From Prochlorococcus sp. AG-418-F16 (GTDB lineage: Bacteria; Cyanobacteriota; Cyanobacteriia; PCC-6307; Cyanobiaceae): a stretch of DNA of 51,656 nt. Shown one piece after another: positions 17,213 to 26,826 of this stretch (its first letter is position 1; each line of letters starts with the position of its first letter). The stretch is from contig QCLW01000005.1 of the NCBI GenBank assembly GCA_003214235.1, positions 1-51,656 on the forward strand. The letters are read 5' to 3'. The notes below the pieces were generated by a model that worked only from the letters and a program-made list of their open reading frames with translations, made no database searches and was not told the DNA's origin. A program made the position numbers and the translations under genes.

Positions 17213-18292
17213 ATGAATGTCTTAACCTCAATAACAGTACTTGGATTCCTCATATTTTTTCATGAGATGGGTCATTTTCTTGCAGCAATTTTACAAGGTA
17301 TTTATGTTGATGGATTCTCGATTGGCTTTGGACCCTCAATTATTCAAAAAAAATTTAGAGATATCACTTATTCATTCAGAGCCTTTCCTCTTGGAGGTTT
17401 TGTATCCTTTCCTGATGAAGAACTAAATAATATTGACCCTAAAGATCCAAATCTTTTAAAAAATAGGCCAATAATCCAAAGAGTTATTGTAATCTCCGCT
17501 GGAGTATTCGCTAACTTAATACTTGCTTATACAATCTTAATTATAAATGTAACTACTGTTGGTATTCCATTTGATCCAGAACCGGGTATTTTAGTTTTGG
17601 CGACTCAACCTGAGAAAGCAGCCTCTCTTGCTGGCTTAGAACCAGGAGATAAAATATTAGAAATTGAAACTAGTCCTTTAGGAATTGGAGATCAAGCTGT
17701 TTCCACTTTAGTAAAAGAGATTCAAAATTCATCAGATGAACCAATTTCAATAAAAATTGAAAGAGAGGGGATTTTCAAAGATTTAACTTTGATACCAAAA
17801 AATATTGATGGGAAAGGAACAATAGGTGCTCAATTGCAACCGAATATAAAGAAAGAAACTAAAAAAACAAAAAACGTTTTCGAACTTTTTAAATACACTA
17901 ATAATGAATTTTCATCACTTTTGGTAAAAACAATTCAAGGTTATAAAGGTTTAATAACAAATTTCTCCTCAACAGCTCAACAATTAAGTGGGCCGGTAAA
18001 AATTGTTGAAATCGGCGCTCAACTATCACAACAAGGAGGGACTGGGATACTATTATTTGCGGCTTTAATTTCTATTAATTTAGCAGTACTTAATTCATTA
18101 CCTTTACCATTGTTAGATGGTGGACAACTTGTTTTCACTTTAATTGAAGGTTTTAGGGGGAAACCTGTTCCAGTCAAGGTACAAATGGTTGTTACTCAGT
18201 CCAGTTTTTTTCTTTTAGTTGGACTAAGCGTTCTGCTTATTATCAGAGATACTAGTCAACTATTAATCGTACAAAGATTATTAAACCAATAA
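17213..18292 (+). CDS. rseP: Site-2 membrane metalloprotease (M50)
   Basis: A 359-residue intramembrane zinc protease. The zinc motif HEMGH is at residues 17-21 in the first helix. A PDZ domain lies in the middle (AASLAGLEPGDKILEIE at about residues 139-155), and the third zinc ligand Asp is in PLPLLDGGQLVF near residue 300. In other bacteria RseP/SpoIVFB-type proteases cleave anti-sigma factors or membrane transcription factors. The target here is unknown. The gene order serS-rseP-rpsN-pnp is typical of cyanobacteria. Confidence 0.93.
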   Translation: MNVLTSITVLGFLIFFHEMGHFLAAILQGIYVDGFSIGFGPSIIQKKFRDITYSFRAFPLGGFVSFPDEELNNIDPKDPNLLKNRPIIQRVIVISAGVFANLILAYTILIINVTTVGIPFDPEPGILVLATQPEKAASLAGLEPGDKILEIETSPLGIGDQAVSTLVKEIQNSSDEPISIKIEREGIFKDLTLIPKNIDGKGTIGAQLQPNIKKETKKTKNVFELFKYTNNEFSSLLVKTIQGYKGLITNFSSTAQQLSGPVKIVEIGAQLSQQGGTGILLFAALISINLAVLNSLPLPLLDGGQLVFTLIEGFRGKPVPVKVQMVVTQSSFFLLVGLSVLLIIRDTSQLLIVQRLLNQ

Positions 18293-18354
18293 ATAAATTT
18301 TAAAAACTGTTCTCCAAGCTGTTAATATATTATTTAGTTTAAAGATTATATTTA

Positions 18355-18657
18355 ATGGCTAAAAAGTCCATGATTGCGAGAGAAGTTAAACGCAAAAAAC
18401 TCGTGAAGAAATATGCTGCAAAAAGGAAATCATTATTAGATGAATTTAATGCCGCAAAAGATCCAATGGAAAGGTTAGAAATTCATAGAAAGATTCAAGG
18501 TCTGCCAAGAAACTCTGCGCCAAATAGAGTAAGAAATAGGTGTTGGGCAACTGGTAAGCCTAGAGGAGTATATAGAGATTTTGGCCTTTGCAGGAATCAG
18601 TTAAGACAAAGAGCTCATAATGGTGAACTTCCAGGAGTAGTTAAATCAAGTTGGTAG
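18355..18657 (+). CDS. rpsN: 30S ribosomal protein S14, zinc-free long form
   Basis: A 100-residue basic protein starting [16 protein letters not shown] and ending with [19 protein letters not shown] and the family tail. The 100-residue length and the loss of the CxxC pair mark it as the long, zinc-independent (C-) form. It is part of the small subunit head. It is followed by a 171-base gap before pnp, in which I see no second gene. Confidence 0.97.
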   Translation: MAKKSMIAREVKRKKLVKKYAAKRKSLLDEFNAAKDPMERLEIHRKIQGLPRNSAPNRVRNRCWATGKPRGVYRDFGLCRNQLRQRAHNGELPGVVKSSW

Positions 18658-18828
18658 TATGAGTTTTTAACTTAAGTACTATATTTTCTCAAGAAAAATA
18701 ATACTTTTAGAAATTAAAATTCATTTTTAGGACATTTTTAAAAATTTTTACAGCTTATCTAAATAATTTACTCAATATGTCCCTATTAAATGTAAGAATA
18801 AATTATGTATAGATTTATAATTTAAAAA

Positions 18829-20994
18829 GTGGAAGGACAAAATAAGTCGATCACGTTTGACGGACGAGAGATACGACTAACTACAGGACTATATGCTCCT
18901 CAAGCAAGTGGATCAGTAATGATTGAGTGTGGTGATACCTCACTATTAGTTACAGCGACAAAAACTGCTAAAAAAGAACCATCAGACTTTCTCCCTCTGA
19001 TTTGCGACTATGAAGAAAAACTTTATGCTGCAGGGAGAATTCCAGGTGGTTTTATGCGGAGAGAGGGTCGCCCACCAGAAAGAGCGACTTTAATTGCAAG
19101 ATTAATTGATAGGCCAATGAGGCCACTTTTTCCTACATGGATTAGGGATGAGATTCAAATAGTGGCATCATGCCTTTCTCTAGATGAAAGAGTGCCAGCA
19201 GATGTTTTGGCTGTTACTGGGGCTTCAATAGCAACTTTACTTGGTGAGATTCCATTTTATGGGCCAATGGCTGCGGTAAGAGTTGGGCTTATAGGGGATG
19301 ATTTCATCTTAAATCCTAGCTATAGAGAGATTGAGAAAGGAGATTTAGATATTGTTGTTGCAGGATCACCAGACGGTATCGTCATGATTGAAGCAGGGGC
19401 AAATCAATTATCAGAGCAAGATACAATCGAAGCTATAGATTTTGGATATGAGGCTGTGACTGAACTTATTAAATCTCAAGAAGATTTACTAAAAGATTTA
19501 GGAATAAAACAAATCAAACCATCGGATCCTGAAGAGGATAAAACTTTACCTTCTTATTTGGAAAAAAATTGCAGTAAAGCTATAGATTTGGTTCTTAAGA
19601 AATTTGATCAATCAAAAGATGAGAGGGATATTGAACTCGAAAAAATTAAAACTGAAACTCAAAGTAAAATTGATTCTCTTAAAGATGACAATCAAGTAAA
19701 AGTTCTAACCTCAGAAAATGAAAAATTAATTCATTCTGACTTTAAAAAACTAACAAAAAAATTAATGAGGTCCCAAATCATTAATGATGGTAAAAGAGTT
19801 GATGGAAGAGAACTTGACGAAGTTAGAAAGATAACAGCCTCTGCTGGCATTCTTCCAAAAAGAGTTCACGGTTCTGCATTATTTCAAAGAGGCTTAACCC
19901 AAGTATTATCTACTACTACTCTTGGGACACCCAGTGATGCCCAGGAAATGGATGACCTGAATCCAAGCACAGAGAAAACTTATTTGCATCACTACAATTT
20001 CCCACCATATTCTGTTGGAGAAACAAGACCAATGAGAACTCCTGGCAGAAGAGAAATTGGTCACGGAGCTTTAGCTGAAAGGGCCATAATACCTGTACTT
20101 CCTGGGAAGGAAACTTTTCCATATGTACTAAGAGTCGTAAGTGAAGTCTTAAGTTCAAATGGTTCGACTTCTATGGGATCTGTTTGCGGCAGTACACTTT
20201 CATTATTAGATGCAGGTGTACCTCTTAAAGCTCCAGTAAGCGGTACTGCAATGGGATTAATTAAAGAAGGTAAAGAAATTCGAATCCTTACAGATATTCA
20301 AGGGATTGAGGATTTCCTTGGAGATATGGACTTCAAAGTTGCTGGAACAGAAAAAGGCATAACTGCATTACAAATGGATATGAAGATTTCAGGTTTACCT
20401 GTTTCCATAATCTCTGAAGCTATAAAAAAAGCCAGACCAGCTAGAATACATATTTTAGAAAAAATGCAAGAAGCAATTGATAAACCTCAGGAATCATTAT
20501 CACCACACGCGCCTAGACTATTAAGTTTTAGGATAGATCCTGAATTAATTGGAACAGTTATTGGCCCTGGAGGAAGGACTATTAAAGGCATTACCGAAAG
20601 GACTAATACAAAAATTGATATAGAGGACGGAGGAATCGTAACTATTGCCTCACATGATGGTGCCGCAGCAGAGGAAGCTCAAAAGATTATTGAGGGCCTC
20701 ACTCGTAAAGTTCATGAGGGTGAGATCTTCTCTGGTGTCGTAACGAGAATAATTCCTATAGGTGCTTTCGTAGAAATATTGCCTGGCAAAGAAGGTATGG
20801 TTCACATTTCTCAATTATCTGAAGCTAGGGTTGAGAGAGTAGAAGATGTCGTAAGACAAGGAGATGAAGTGACCGTAAGGGTTAGAGAGATTGATAGTAG
20901 GGGGAGGATTAATCTTACTTTGAGAGGTGTTGGACAAAATAATGGGATGTCTTATCCCGATCCAACGCCTACTCCAGTTGCACCGCTTAATTAA
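18829..20994 (+). CDS. pnp: Polyribonucleotide nucleotidyltransferase
   Basis: A 721-residue phosphorolytic 3'-5' exonuclease involved in mRNA decay. The order is RNase PH domain 1 (with [19 protein letters not shown]), an all-helical linker, RNase PH domain 2 ([20 protein letters not shown] and [19 protein letters not shown]), then a KH domain ([15 protein letters not shown]) and an S1 domain ([15 protein letters not shown]). The start is GTG. The 171-base AT-rich leader could hold the RNA structure used for pnp self-regulation elsewhere, but I see no convincing hairpin. It ends 3 bases from the convergent cysQ stop. Confidence 0.97.
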   Translation: MEGQNKSITFDGREIRLTTGLYAPQASGSVMIECGDTSLLVTATKTAKKEPSDFLPLICDYEEKLYAAGRIPGGFMRREGRPPERATLIARLIDRPMRPLFPTWIRDEIQIVASCLSLDERVPADVLAVTGASIATLLGEIPFYGPMAAVRVGLIGDDFILNPSYREIEKGDLDIVVAGSPDGIVMIEAGANQLSEQDTIEAIDFGYEAVTELIKSQEDLLKDLGIKQIKPSDPEEDKTLPSYLEKNCSKAIDLVLKKFDQSKDERDIELEKIKTETQSKIDSLKDDNQVKVLTSENEKLIHSDFKKLTKKLMRSQIINDGKRVDGRELDEVRKITASAGILPKRVHGSALFQRGLTQVLSTTTLGTPSDAQEMDDLNPSTEKTYLHHYNFPPYSVGETRPMRTPGRREIGHGALAERAIIPVLPGKETFPYVLRVVSEVLSSNGSTSMGSVCGSTLSLLDAGVPLKAPVSGTAMGLIKEGKEIRILTDIQGIEDFLGDMDFKVAGTEKGITALQMDMKISGLPVSIISEAIKKARPARIHILEKMQEAIDKPQESLSPHAPRLLSFRIDPELIGTVIGPGGRTIKGITERTNTKIDIEDGGIVTIASHDGAAAEEAQKIIEGLTRKVHEGEIFSGVVTRIIPIGAFVEILPGKEGMVHISQLSEARVERVEDVVRQGDEVTVRVREIDSRGRINLTLRGVGQNNGMSYPDPTPTPVAPLN

Positions 20995-20997
20995 AAA

Positions 20998-21900
20998 CTA
21001 AAGAGGATAAATGCCATTATTCTGAATAATTTTCTTTATTTCGTAGCAAATACTTCCATGTATTTTCTTGTCATTTGTGGCAACTATGATGCCCCCTTGT
21101 TCAAAACTAGCTTTACCATAGGATAGTTCTTGATTATCTAAATTTGTAATTGCCCCACCAGCCGCTCTAAGAATGGAATCTGGAGCGGCAAAATCCCAAT
21201 CTTTTGGTGAGCTTTTACCTGGCAAACTAAGAGAGATATAAATATCACTTTCTCCTTGGACTATAGATGCTATTTTGCATCCAATGCTGCCCATTATTTG
21301 TACTTTGCAAAAATTGATTTTTTGAATTAATTTTCTCAAAGTTTCATTACCATGATTTTTGCTTGTTACTAAAGTCATTTCATGAAGATTTCTATTTTTC
21401 AAAAGAATTGGTTGATATTTTGATCCATCTCTATTTTCGCACCATGTTTTTTTCCCATCAGTAATCCATAATTGATTTTTATCAGGAATCAAAACAAACC
21501 CAATATAAGGTTTTTGTTTAAAGTTTAATGCCAAATGCATTGCATAGTTGCCTGTCCCTTGGATGAAATCCTTTGTTCCATCAAGTGGATCAAGGACCCA
21601 AATCCAGTCGGTCTTAGTATTAAAAATTTTTGAAGAAGTTTTTACATTTTCTTCGCTCAAAATATCCCAGTTAATATTCTTGTATTTTTCATTTATTTTA
21701 TTAATAATTAATTCATTAACTCTTAAATCAGCCAGAGTGACAGGATCGTCTTCATTATTACTTTTAACTATATTTCTTTTATTATCTGTACTTTCCAACA
21801 ATTTAGAGTAATAAAGCAAAATATCTGCTGCTTGCCAGCTGAAAATTCTTATATCATCGATAAGATTACTAATATCAACACCAGACGGCAATTCAATCAT
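20998..21900 (-). CDS. cysQ: 3'(2'),5'-bisphosphate nucleotidase CysQ
   Basis: A 300-residue member of the inositol monophosphatase superfamily that hydrolyses 3'-phosphoadenosine 5'-phosphate to AMP and phosphate, clearing the by-product of PAPS use. The metal motifs are present: VTLADLRVNELI with SEEN nearby, WVLDPLDGTKDFIQGTGNYA, and the C-terminal KDWDFAAPDSILRAAGG. The start faces rsmI, 3 bases away, so the two share a very compact divergent start. Family phosphatases acting on related substrates cannot be excluded. Confidence 0.88.
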   Translation of the reverse strand: MIELPSGVDISNLIDDIRIFSWQAADILLYYSKLLESTDNKRNIVKSNNEDDPVTLADLRVNELIINKINEKYKNINWDILSEENVKTSSKIFNTKTDWIWVLDPLDGTKDFIQGTGNYAMHLALNFKQKPYIGFVLIPDKNQLWITDGKKTWCENRDGSKYQPILLKNRNLHEMTLVTSKNHGNETLRKLIQKINFCKVQIMGSIGCKIASIVQGESDIYISLSLPGKSSPKDWDFAAPDSILRAAGGAITNLDNQELSYGKASFEQGGIIVATNDKKIHGSICYEIKKIIQNNGIYPL

Positions 21901-21903
21901 TAA

Positions 21904-22764
21904 ATGAATAATAATTCTCTATTATCCCATAGAAAGGAGGAACCGGAAAACGGTATTTTATATATTGTTGGCACTCCAATTGGGAATTTAAATGATATCT
22001 CTCAACGAGCATTAAATATTCTAAAAAATGTTTCCTTAGTGGCTTGTGAGGATACAAGACAAACAAAAAAAATAATGAACAAGTTCAATATATCAAATAA
22101 GCTAATAAGTTTTAATAAACATAATGCTTTAATAAAAATTCCAAAAATAGTAAAAGATCTTAAGGAAGGAAAATCAATTGCCATTGTAAGTGATGCTGGT
22201 ATGCCTGGAATTTGCGATCCAGGGGAAGATATTGCTAGGAGCGTAAAATATGAAGGGATTGATATAATTTGCATTCCTGGAGCATGTGCTGCGATAACAG
22301 CGCTTGTTTCAAGTGGATTTCCCTCATCTAGTTTTATATTTGAAGGCTTTCTTCCTAAAAAGAAAATTGATAGAGAAAAAATTCTTATTGAGATTAGTAA
22401 AAATGAAAAAACAACTATAATTTATGAATCACCCAAGAGACTCAGGAAATTACTACAGGAATTACTTGAATTCTGTGGAGGAGATAGAGAAATTATGGTG
22501 GCTAGAGAATTAACAAAAAAATTTGAAGAACATGTGGGTAATAATATTAATAATGTTATAGAATTTTTCAGAGATAAAGACATTATCGGTGAAATAACAA
22601 TCGTTATAGAAGGTATTAAAAAAAGAGATTTTAATCCTAATAAATCAATTATTAAAAAAGATCTCAATGATTTAATAGATGCCGGCTTAAGTTTGTCAGC
22701 AGCATCAAAATACTTGGCGAAGAAAAATGGTCTAAAGAAAAGCGAAGTTTATAATTTAATTTAA
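21904..22764 (+). CDS. rsmI: 16S rRNA (cytidine-1402 2'-O)-methyltransferase
   Basis: A 286-residue protein of the tetrapyrrole methylase fold. RsmI methylates the ribose of C1402 in the ribosomal decoding centre. Signatures in order are LYIVGTPIGNLNDISQRAL, CEDTRQTKKIM, VSDAGMPGICDPGEDI, GACAAITALVSSG and YESPKRLRKLL. It starts 3 bases from the cysQ start on the other strand. Downstream is a small membrane protein gene, 24 bases on. Confidence 0.95.
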   Translation: MNNNSLLSHRKEEPENGILYIVGTPIGNLNDISQRALNILKNVSLVACEDTRQTKKIMNKFNISNKLISFNKHNALIKIPKIVKDLKEGKSIAIVSDAGMPGICDPGEDIARSVKYEGIDIICIPGACAAITALVSSGFPSSSFIFEGFLPKKKIDREKILIEISKNEKTTIIYESPKRLRKLLQELLEFCGGDREIMVARELTKKFEEHVGNNINNVIEFFRDKDIIGEITIVIEGIKKRDFNPNKSIIKKDLNDLIDAGLSLSAASKYLAKKNGLKKSEVYNLI

Positions 22765-22788
22765 AATAAAAATAGACTATTAATTTAT

Positions 22789-23007
22789 ATGAGCTTATTT
22801 ATAAAAAAATTATTATACTCAGCAATTTTCAATTCTTGTTTATTTGCGCTTTTATTTATTGGGATACAAAATAGTTCAAACAAAAGCAAAGTAGACTTAA
22901 TAATTAACGAAACTATTGAACTCCCAATAAGTTTTGTAGTCGGGTCTAGTTTTATATTAGGTTCTATTTTAGGATGCTTTATTGATTTTAATATCAAAAA
23001 TAAATAA
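22789..23007 (+). CDS. Small two-helix membrane protein
   Basis: A 72-residue protein with two hydrophobic helices (LLYSAIFNSCLFALLFIGIQ and ISFVVGSSFILGSILGCFID) joined by a short polar loop. The layout is like the LapA-type DUF1049 small membrane proteins of cyanobacteria. The function is unknown. It is likely co-transcribed with rsmI and converges on the HTH gene. An overlapping frame on the other strand (22785-22997) is an unconvincing shadow. Confidence 0.6.
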   Translation: MSLFIKKLLYSAIFNSCLFALLFIGIQNSSNKSKVDLIINETIELPISFVVGSSFILGSILGCFIDFNIKNK

Positions 23008-23009
23008 AA

Positions 23010-23028
23010 AATAGCTCAAAGAGCTATT
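23010..23028. terminator. Convergent-gene hairpin terminator
   Basis: Perfect 8-bp stem aatagctc (23010-23017) and gagctatt (23021-23028) with a 3-base loop. On the minus strand it is followed by a T-rich run (ttttttatttattttt), so it should end the HTH gene transcript. On the plus strand the tail agatttt is weaker. The stop codon of the minus gene lies inside the hairpin. Confidence 0.65.
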
Positions 23029-23693
23029 AGATTTTCAGCGCAAATTATTCTTGAAATGCCTTTGGCAAGAAGTAAAGGTGATGCGATTCTAAATACATCA
23101 GTATTTGGGACTTTAAGTACCTTTTGCTCTTTATTACAAGATCTTTTAGCAAGATTTAAATCAAAAAATATTTCAATAGCTTTTCTACTCAGATCATCTT
23201 GAGGTAAAAAATCCCACTCTGGAAAATCTTTTAATAGTTTTATCTCTAACTCAATTTTCTTATCTACAACCATATAAACGACTTTAGGAAAATCTATTTC
23301 GAAAATAGGAACTGAAGACAATTCCTTTCGAGATGAATCATCCATCTCATAATCTACAGGTGCAATTTCTACAAATTCTGAAACGGAAGGATTTAACTCT
23401 TTTTCACTATTCTTAAAATTTCTGATCTCTTTAAAATCATTTTTTGGGATTTCTAATCTTAAATCAGTTTCGTAATTTTCAATATTTGCATTCTCACAAA
23501 AGTTATTTTGGAACGAGTTTTTGATCTTTTTAGCTATTTCTTTATAAATTGTTTCTCCTAGATCCTTTTTAAGATTTCTTATTATTGTAGAGTTCGTGCA
23601 TTTAAATTCTTTAGATAAATTCTCAATGGTTTCACCATCTTTAAAACTATCTGTTATTGTTTTTTTCTGTTTTTCCGTAAGTCTTTTAGCCAA
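23016..23693 (-). CDS. HTH-containing conserved hypothetical protein
   Basis: A 225-residue protein. The first 45 residues (LTEKQKKTITDSFKDGETIE then LSKEFKCTNSTIIRNLKK) form a resolvase/Hin-like helix-turn-helix. The middle is acidic and variable. The C-terminal 100 residues (KVVYMVVDKKIELEIKLLKD to FRIASPLLLAKGISRIICAE) look like a conserved picocyanobacterial domain of unknown role. It may be a DNA-binding regulator, but no target can be named. It is immediately left of the tRNA-Arg that borders the polysaccharide island. Confidence 0.65.
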   Translation of the reverse strand: MAKRLTEKQKKTITDSFKDGETIENLSKEFKCTNSTIIRNLKKDLGETIYKEIAKKIKNSFQNNFCENANIENYETDLRLEIPKNDFKEIRNFKNSEKELNPSVSEFVEIAPVDYEMDDSSRKELSSVPIFEIDFPKVVYMVVDKKIELEIKLLKDFPEWDFLPQDDLSRKAIEIFFDLNLAKRSCNKEQKVLKVPNTDVFRIASPLLLAKGISRIICAENLIAL

Positions 23694-23796
23694 CTTAAAA
23701 TTCCAAACTATTCATATTCTAAATAAATTTTCGTAGAAAAAATATAGATTAAATTACTCAATCATAAACTAAATGAATTCAAAAGGATTACTTTGA

Positions 23797-23825
23797 TTGT
23801 TTAGGCCTTTATAGTCCGATATAAT
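23797..23825 (+). promoter_or_regulatory. Sigma-70 promoter of tRNA-Arg
   Basis: A -35-like ttgttt at 23797-23802 and a perfect -10 tataat at 23820-23825 are spaced by 17 bases. The predicted start of transcription falls about one or two bases before the tRNA 5' end. This is the cleanest promoter pair I could read in the window. Confidence 0.6.
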
Positions 23826-23833
23826 AAAGAAAT

Positions 23834-23907
<74 letters not shown>

Positions 23908-23980
23908 TTATTAATATGAATTTTTTAGTTTATATGAATTTTTAGCCAAAGTTTTTTAAAAACTTAAATATTTTAAATTA

Positions 23981-25315
23981 ATGGGCACTTATCTTAATAA
24001 TTCATTGAAAGAGAGCATGAGTAATAATCTTGGTAATAAATTATTTTTAGTAGGAGTTTTTTTCTTGCCTTCTGCTTTACCAATAGCCGCATTATTTTTA
24101 TTAATATCATTATTAATTTCATTTAAAAGCAATGAATCTTTTTCATTAAGAGATAAGTGGAACTTTCCCTTATTTATATCAATTGGATTAATTCTTTTTA
24201 GCACTATAAATATATCTTTAATTAACAAACCTTCCATATTATTAGATTATCCAGTATTTAATATTTGGATAAATTTATTTAATTGGATTCCTATATTTTT
24301 TTTCTATTGGGGATTTCAAAATTATTTAAAGACCAATCATCAAAGGCAAATTTTTGGAAGATACTTACTCAGTGGTTCCATCCCTGTCTTAGTAAGTATG
24401 ATCTTACAGAAATTTTTTAACATTTATGGCCCATTTAAAACACTTTTTGGTTCTATTGTTTGGTTTCAAAAACCTCTAGCAGCTAATTACGGAGTAGCTG
24501 GACTTTTTAGCAACCCAAATTATGCTAGCGTTTGGCTTATTTTAATTCTCCCCTTCTCTATTTTATTTTTAAAGAATACAAAAAATTATTCTGTTAAAAA
24601 TCTTTTTTTATTACTTTTGCTAAGCTTGATTATTTATATGATTCTTTTAACTAGCTCAAGAAATGGGATATTAGGAATTCTTCTTACAGGAATTTTGCTT
24701 TTTGGGTATAAAAAAATTATGATAATATCAATCCCTGTAATCTCTTTAATTTCGTTTGATAAGTTTTTTGGATCCTTAATTAATAAAGGCAAAGATTTTT
24801 ACAATCTCTTACCATTCTCATCATTAATAGAAAAATTAACATCAATTGAATTTAGTAATTCTACCAGGTTATTGATTTGGAAATCAGTATTAGAAAGAAT
24901 TAAAGAAAGACCTTTTCTAGGTTGGGGTCCTTCAACTTTTCCTTTTTTACATGAAAAAAATAATGAAATCATCTTAGATAATAAACTTAAAATAGTTGCT
25001 GTACATTCTCATAATATGCCATTGGAAATCGCACATAATTTCGGCATCCCTCTTTCAATAATATTAATTACAACTATTTTATTACTCCTTACAAAAACAT
25101 CGATTTATATATTTTTGAAGCTTCCAAAAAACAATGAAATTTCAGTTGAAAAAGTTTGGTTTGCATCTTCAGCAATTATTTTTGTAAATCATCTAACTGA
25201 CATAACTTATTATGATGGGAAAATAAGTATTTTAATTAGCATACTATTTGCTGGTTTAAAGTGTATTCATGATGAAAACGCCTTAAAAGAGGTTGGGAAG
25301 AATTACAATACTTAA
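23981..25315 (+). CDS. O-antigen ligase / Wzy-like membrane protein
   Basis: A 444-residue polytopic protein with about ten helices. The family's periplasmic loop is visible in the second half: LLIWKSVLERIKERPFLGWG, followed by VHSHNMPLEIAHNFGIPLSI, whose His is typical of the O-antigen ligase (Wzy_C) domain. It could be a WaaL ligase, a Wzy polymerase or an IctB-like relative; sequence alone does not decide. An alternative ATG lies at codon 13 (24017). It is the first gene after the tRNA. Confidence 0.8.
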   Translation: MGTYLNNSLKESMSNNLGNKLFLVGVFFLPSALPIAALFLLISLLISFKSNESFSLRDKWNFPLFISIGLILFSTINISLINKPSILLDYPVFNIWINLFNWIPIFFFYWGFQNYLKTNHQRQIFGRYLLSGSIPVLVSMILQKFFNIYGPFKTLFGSIVWFQKPLAANYGVAGLFSNPNYASVWLILILPFSILFLKNTKNYSVKNLFLLLLLSLIIYMILLTSSRNGILGILLTGILLFGYKKIMIISIPVISLISFDKFFGSLINKGKDFYNLLPFSSLIEKLTSIEFSNSTRLLIWKSVLERIKERPFLGWGPSTFPFLHEKNNEIILDNKLKIVAVHSHNMPLEIAHNFGIPLSIILITTILLLLTKTSIYIFLKLPKNNEISVEKVWFASSAIIFVNHLTDITYYDGKISILISILFAGLKCIHDENALKEVGKNYNT

Positions 25316-25476
25316 ACTTAAAAATTTAAATAATTATAATTATCAAAAATTTATAAAAAATAACATTCTAAATGAACTAAATTAGTTGATAAATTTATAA
25401 ACTATTTTTAAAAATGCTTAAATAAATTGTTATATTTTAAATAAATATTCTAAGAAAGCAAAGAAAGTAAAACAAT

Positions 25477-26451
25477 ATGAATCAATTTTTTATTAAATTA
25501 TTGCACTTTCTATTTTCTTCATTACTAACTTTTTTTTTATTAAAAAAGTTTATACCAATACTGAAAAGAAAAATTCCTGCGATTCCCTCAGTTAGGGGTA
25601 TGCACCAAATAGTAAAGCCATCTAGCGGAGGGATAACATTTATATTGATTTATTCAATATTAGTTATCTATCAAGGCTTTTACTTGCCACTATTATCATT
25701 ACCAATATCTCTAATTGGATTAATAGACGATAAATTCAATATTTCAAAATTATTTCGTTTTAGTTCTCAAGTTTTTACATTATTAATAATCATTCTTTAC
25801 GTAAAGAATGAGCCTGGAAACGTAGCAAACATTTTCACAAATTATGGTTTTGGAGGTTATTTTGTTCTTCTACTATTTGGCACATCAATCATTAATTTTA
25901 TAAACTTTATGGATGGTATAGATGGATTAATAACTGGTTCAATGATTGTAATCTTTTTAACTTTAAATGGTGAATTCCACTATTTATTACCAATAATTGG
26001 AACTTTAACTGGTTTTTTATATTTCAATTGGCATCCCTCAAAAATATTTATGGGAGATACGGGGAGTTTATACTTAGGTACTTTTCTAGTAAGCCTTATG
26101 TTTAGCAGTAGCTCAGGGGTTATTAGTAATTTCAGAATTATTTTATTATGTTCACCACTTTTCTTAGATGCCTTGATTTGTATATTAAGAAATCTAATTA
26201 ATAAAAGGAATATATTTCAAGCTCATAAATCCCATTTATACCAAAGATTAGTTTCTAATGGTTTAAAACATTCCGTGGTGGCAAGTATATACATATTGTC
26301 AATAGCATTATTGTCCTTAATTTATTTATTTTCTAATACTTTTAATTTATTTATATTTTCTTTTTTAATTTTTCTTTTTGGGATATTTATAGATAAAAAA
26401 TATGCTTTAGAATTTAATAAGACTTTAGATTCTGAATATCCAAATTCGTAA
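25477..26451 (+). CDS. Undecaprenyl-phosphate sugar-1-phosphate transferase (WecA/WbpL family)
   Basis: A 324-residue polytopic protein of the MraY/WecA superfamily that starts glycan synthesis by moving a HexNAc-1-phosphate from UDP to undecaprenyl phosphate. The metal-binding IGLIDDKFNISKLFRF, the INFMDGIDGL motif, FNWHPSKIFMGDTGSLYLG and the cytoplasmic HKSHLYQRLV (His-x-x-His type) are all present. The fast match to WbpL/WbcO-like enzymes suggests a QuiNAc or FucNAc type donor, but this is not certain. Confidence 0.9.
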   Translation: MNQFFIKLLHFLFSSLLTFFLLKKFIPILKRKIPAIPSVRGMHQIVKPSSGGITFILIYSILVIYQGFYLPLLSLPISLIGLIDDKFNISKLFRFSSQVFTLLIIILYVKNEPGNVANIFTNYGFGGYFVLLLFGTSIINFINFMDGIDGLITGSMIVIFLTLNGEFHYLLPIIGTLTGFLYFNWHPSKIFMGDTGSLYLGTFLVSLMFSSSSGVISNFRIILLCSPLFLDALICILRNLINKRNIFQAHKSHLYQRLVSNGLKHSVVASIYILSIALLSLIYLFSNTFNLFIFSFLIFLFGIFIDKKYALEFNKTLDSEYPNS

Positions 26452-26491
26452 AAATGTTATAATTAAATATCATTATTGATCTCCGTTAATA

Positions 26492-26790
26492 AAATCAATA
26501 TTAAGAAATTTTGTAACTGGAGGTTCCGGATTCTTAGGTTATTATTTAATAGATAAATTAATGGCTAATGTAGAAGAAGTAATATGCATTGATAACTTTA
26601 TATCAGGCGAAAAAAAAATATTAACCACTGGAAAGAACATCCGAATTTTAAATTGATAAAACATGATATAACAAAGACAATAAATATTCAAATGGAGAAA
26701 AATGGCATTTATCTGCAATTAATGAAATAGTTTGACCTCCTACTTAACCTGCTCCAGAACACAAAAATATTTTTAATTTTTCTGTTCATT
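26492..26790 (+). pseudogene. Decayed UDP-glucuronate decarboxylase-like (SDR) gene
   Basis: This 375-base gap holds the remains of an extended SDR. Frame 2 reads RNFVTGGSGFLGYYLIDKLM, then VEEVICIDNFISGEKK. After a run of nine A's (26610-26618) the match moves to another frame as NHWKEHPNFKLIKHDITK, exactly the continuation expected for UXS-type enzymes. Adding one A restores the frame as GEKKNINHW. Further on, a third frame gives EIV, stop, then PAPEHKN with more stops. At least two lesions and loss of most of the gene make it non-functional. It sits at the strand switch between two blocks. Confidence 0.85.
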
Positions 26791-26826
26791 TTTTTGAGGA
26801 TTCATATTTTAGTTCTAAAATTTCAA

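Noticed and set aside
22785-22997. Open frame on the minus strand over the small membrane protein gene
   Set aside because: The plus-strand frame encodes two clean membrane helices and follows rsmI closely; the minus frame has no recognisable pattern.
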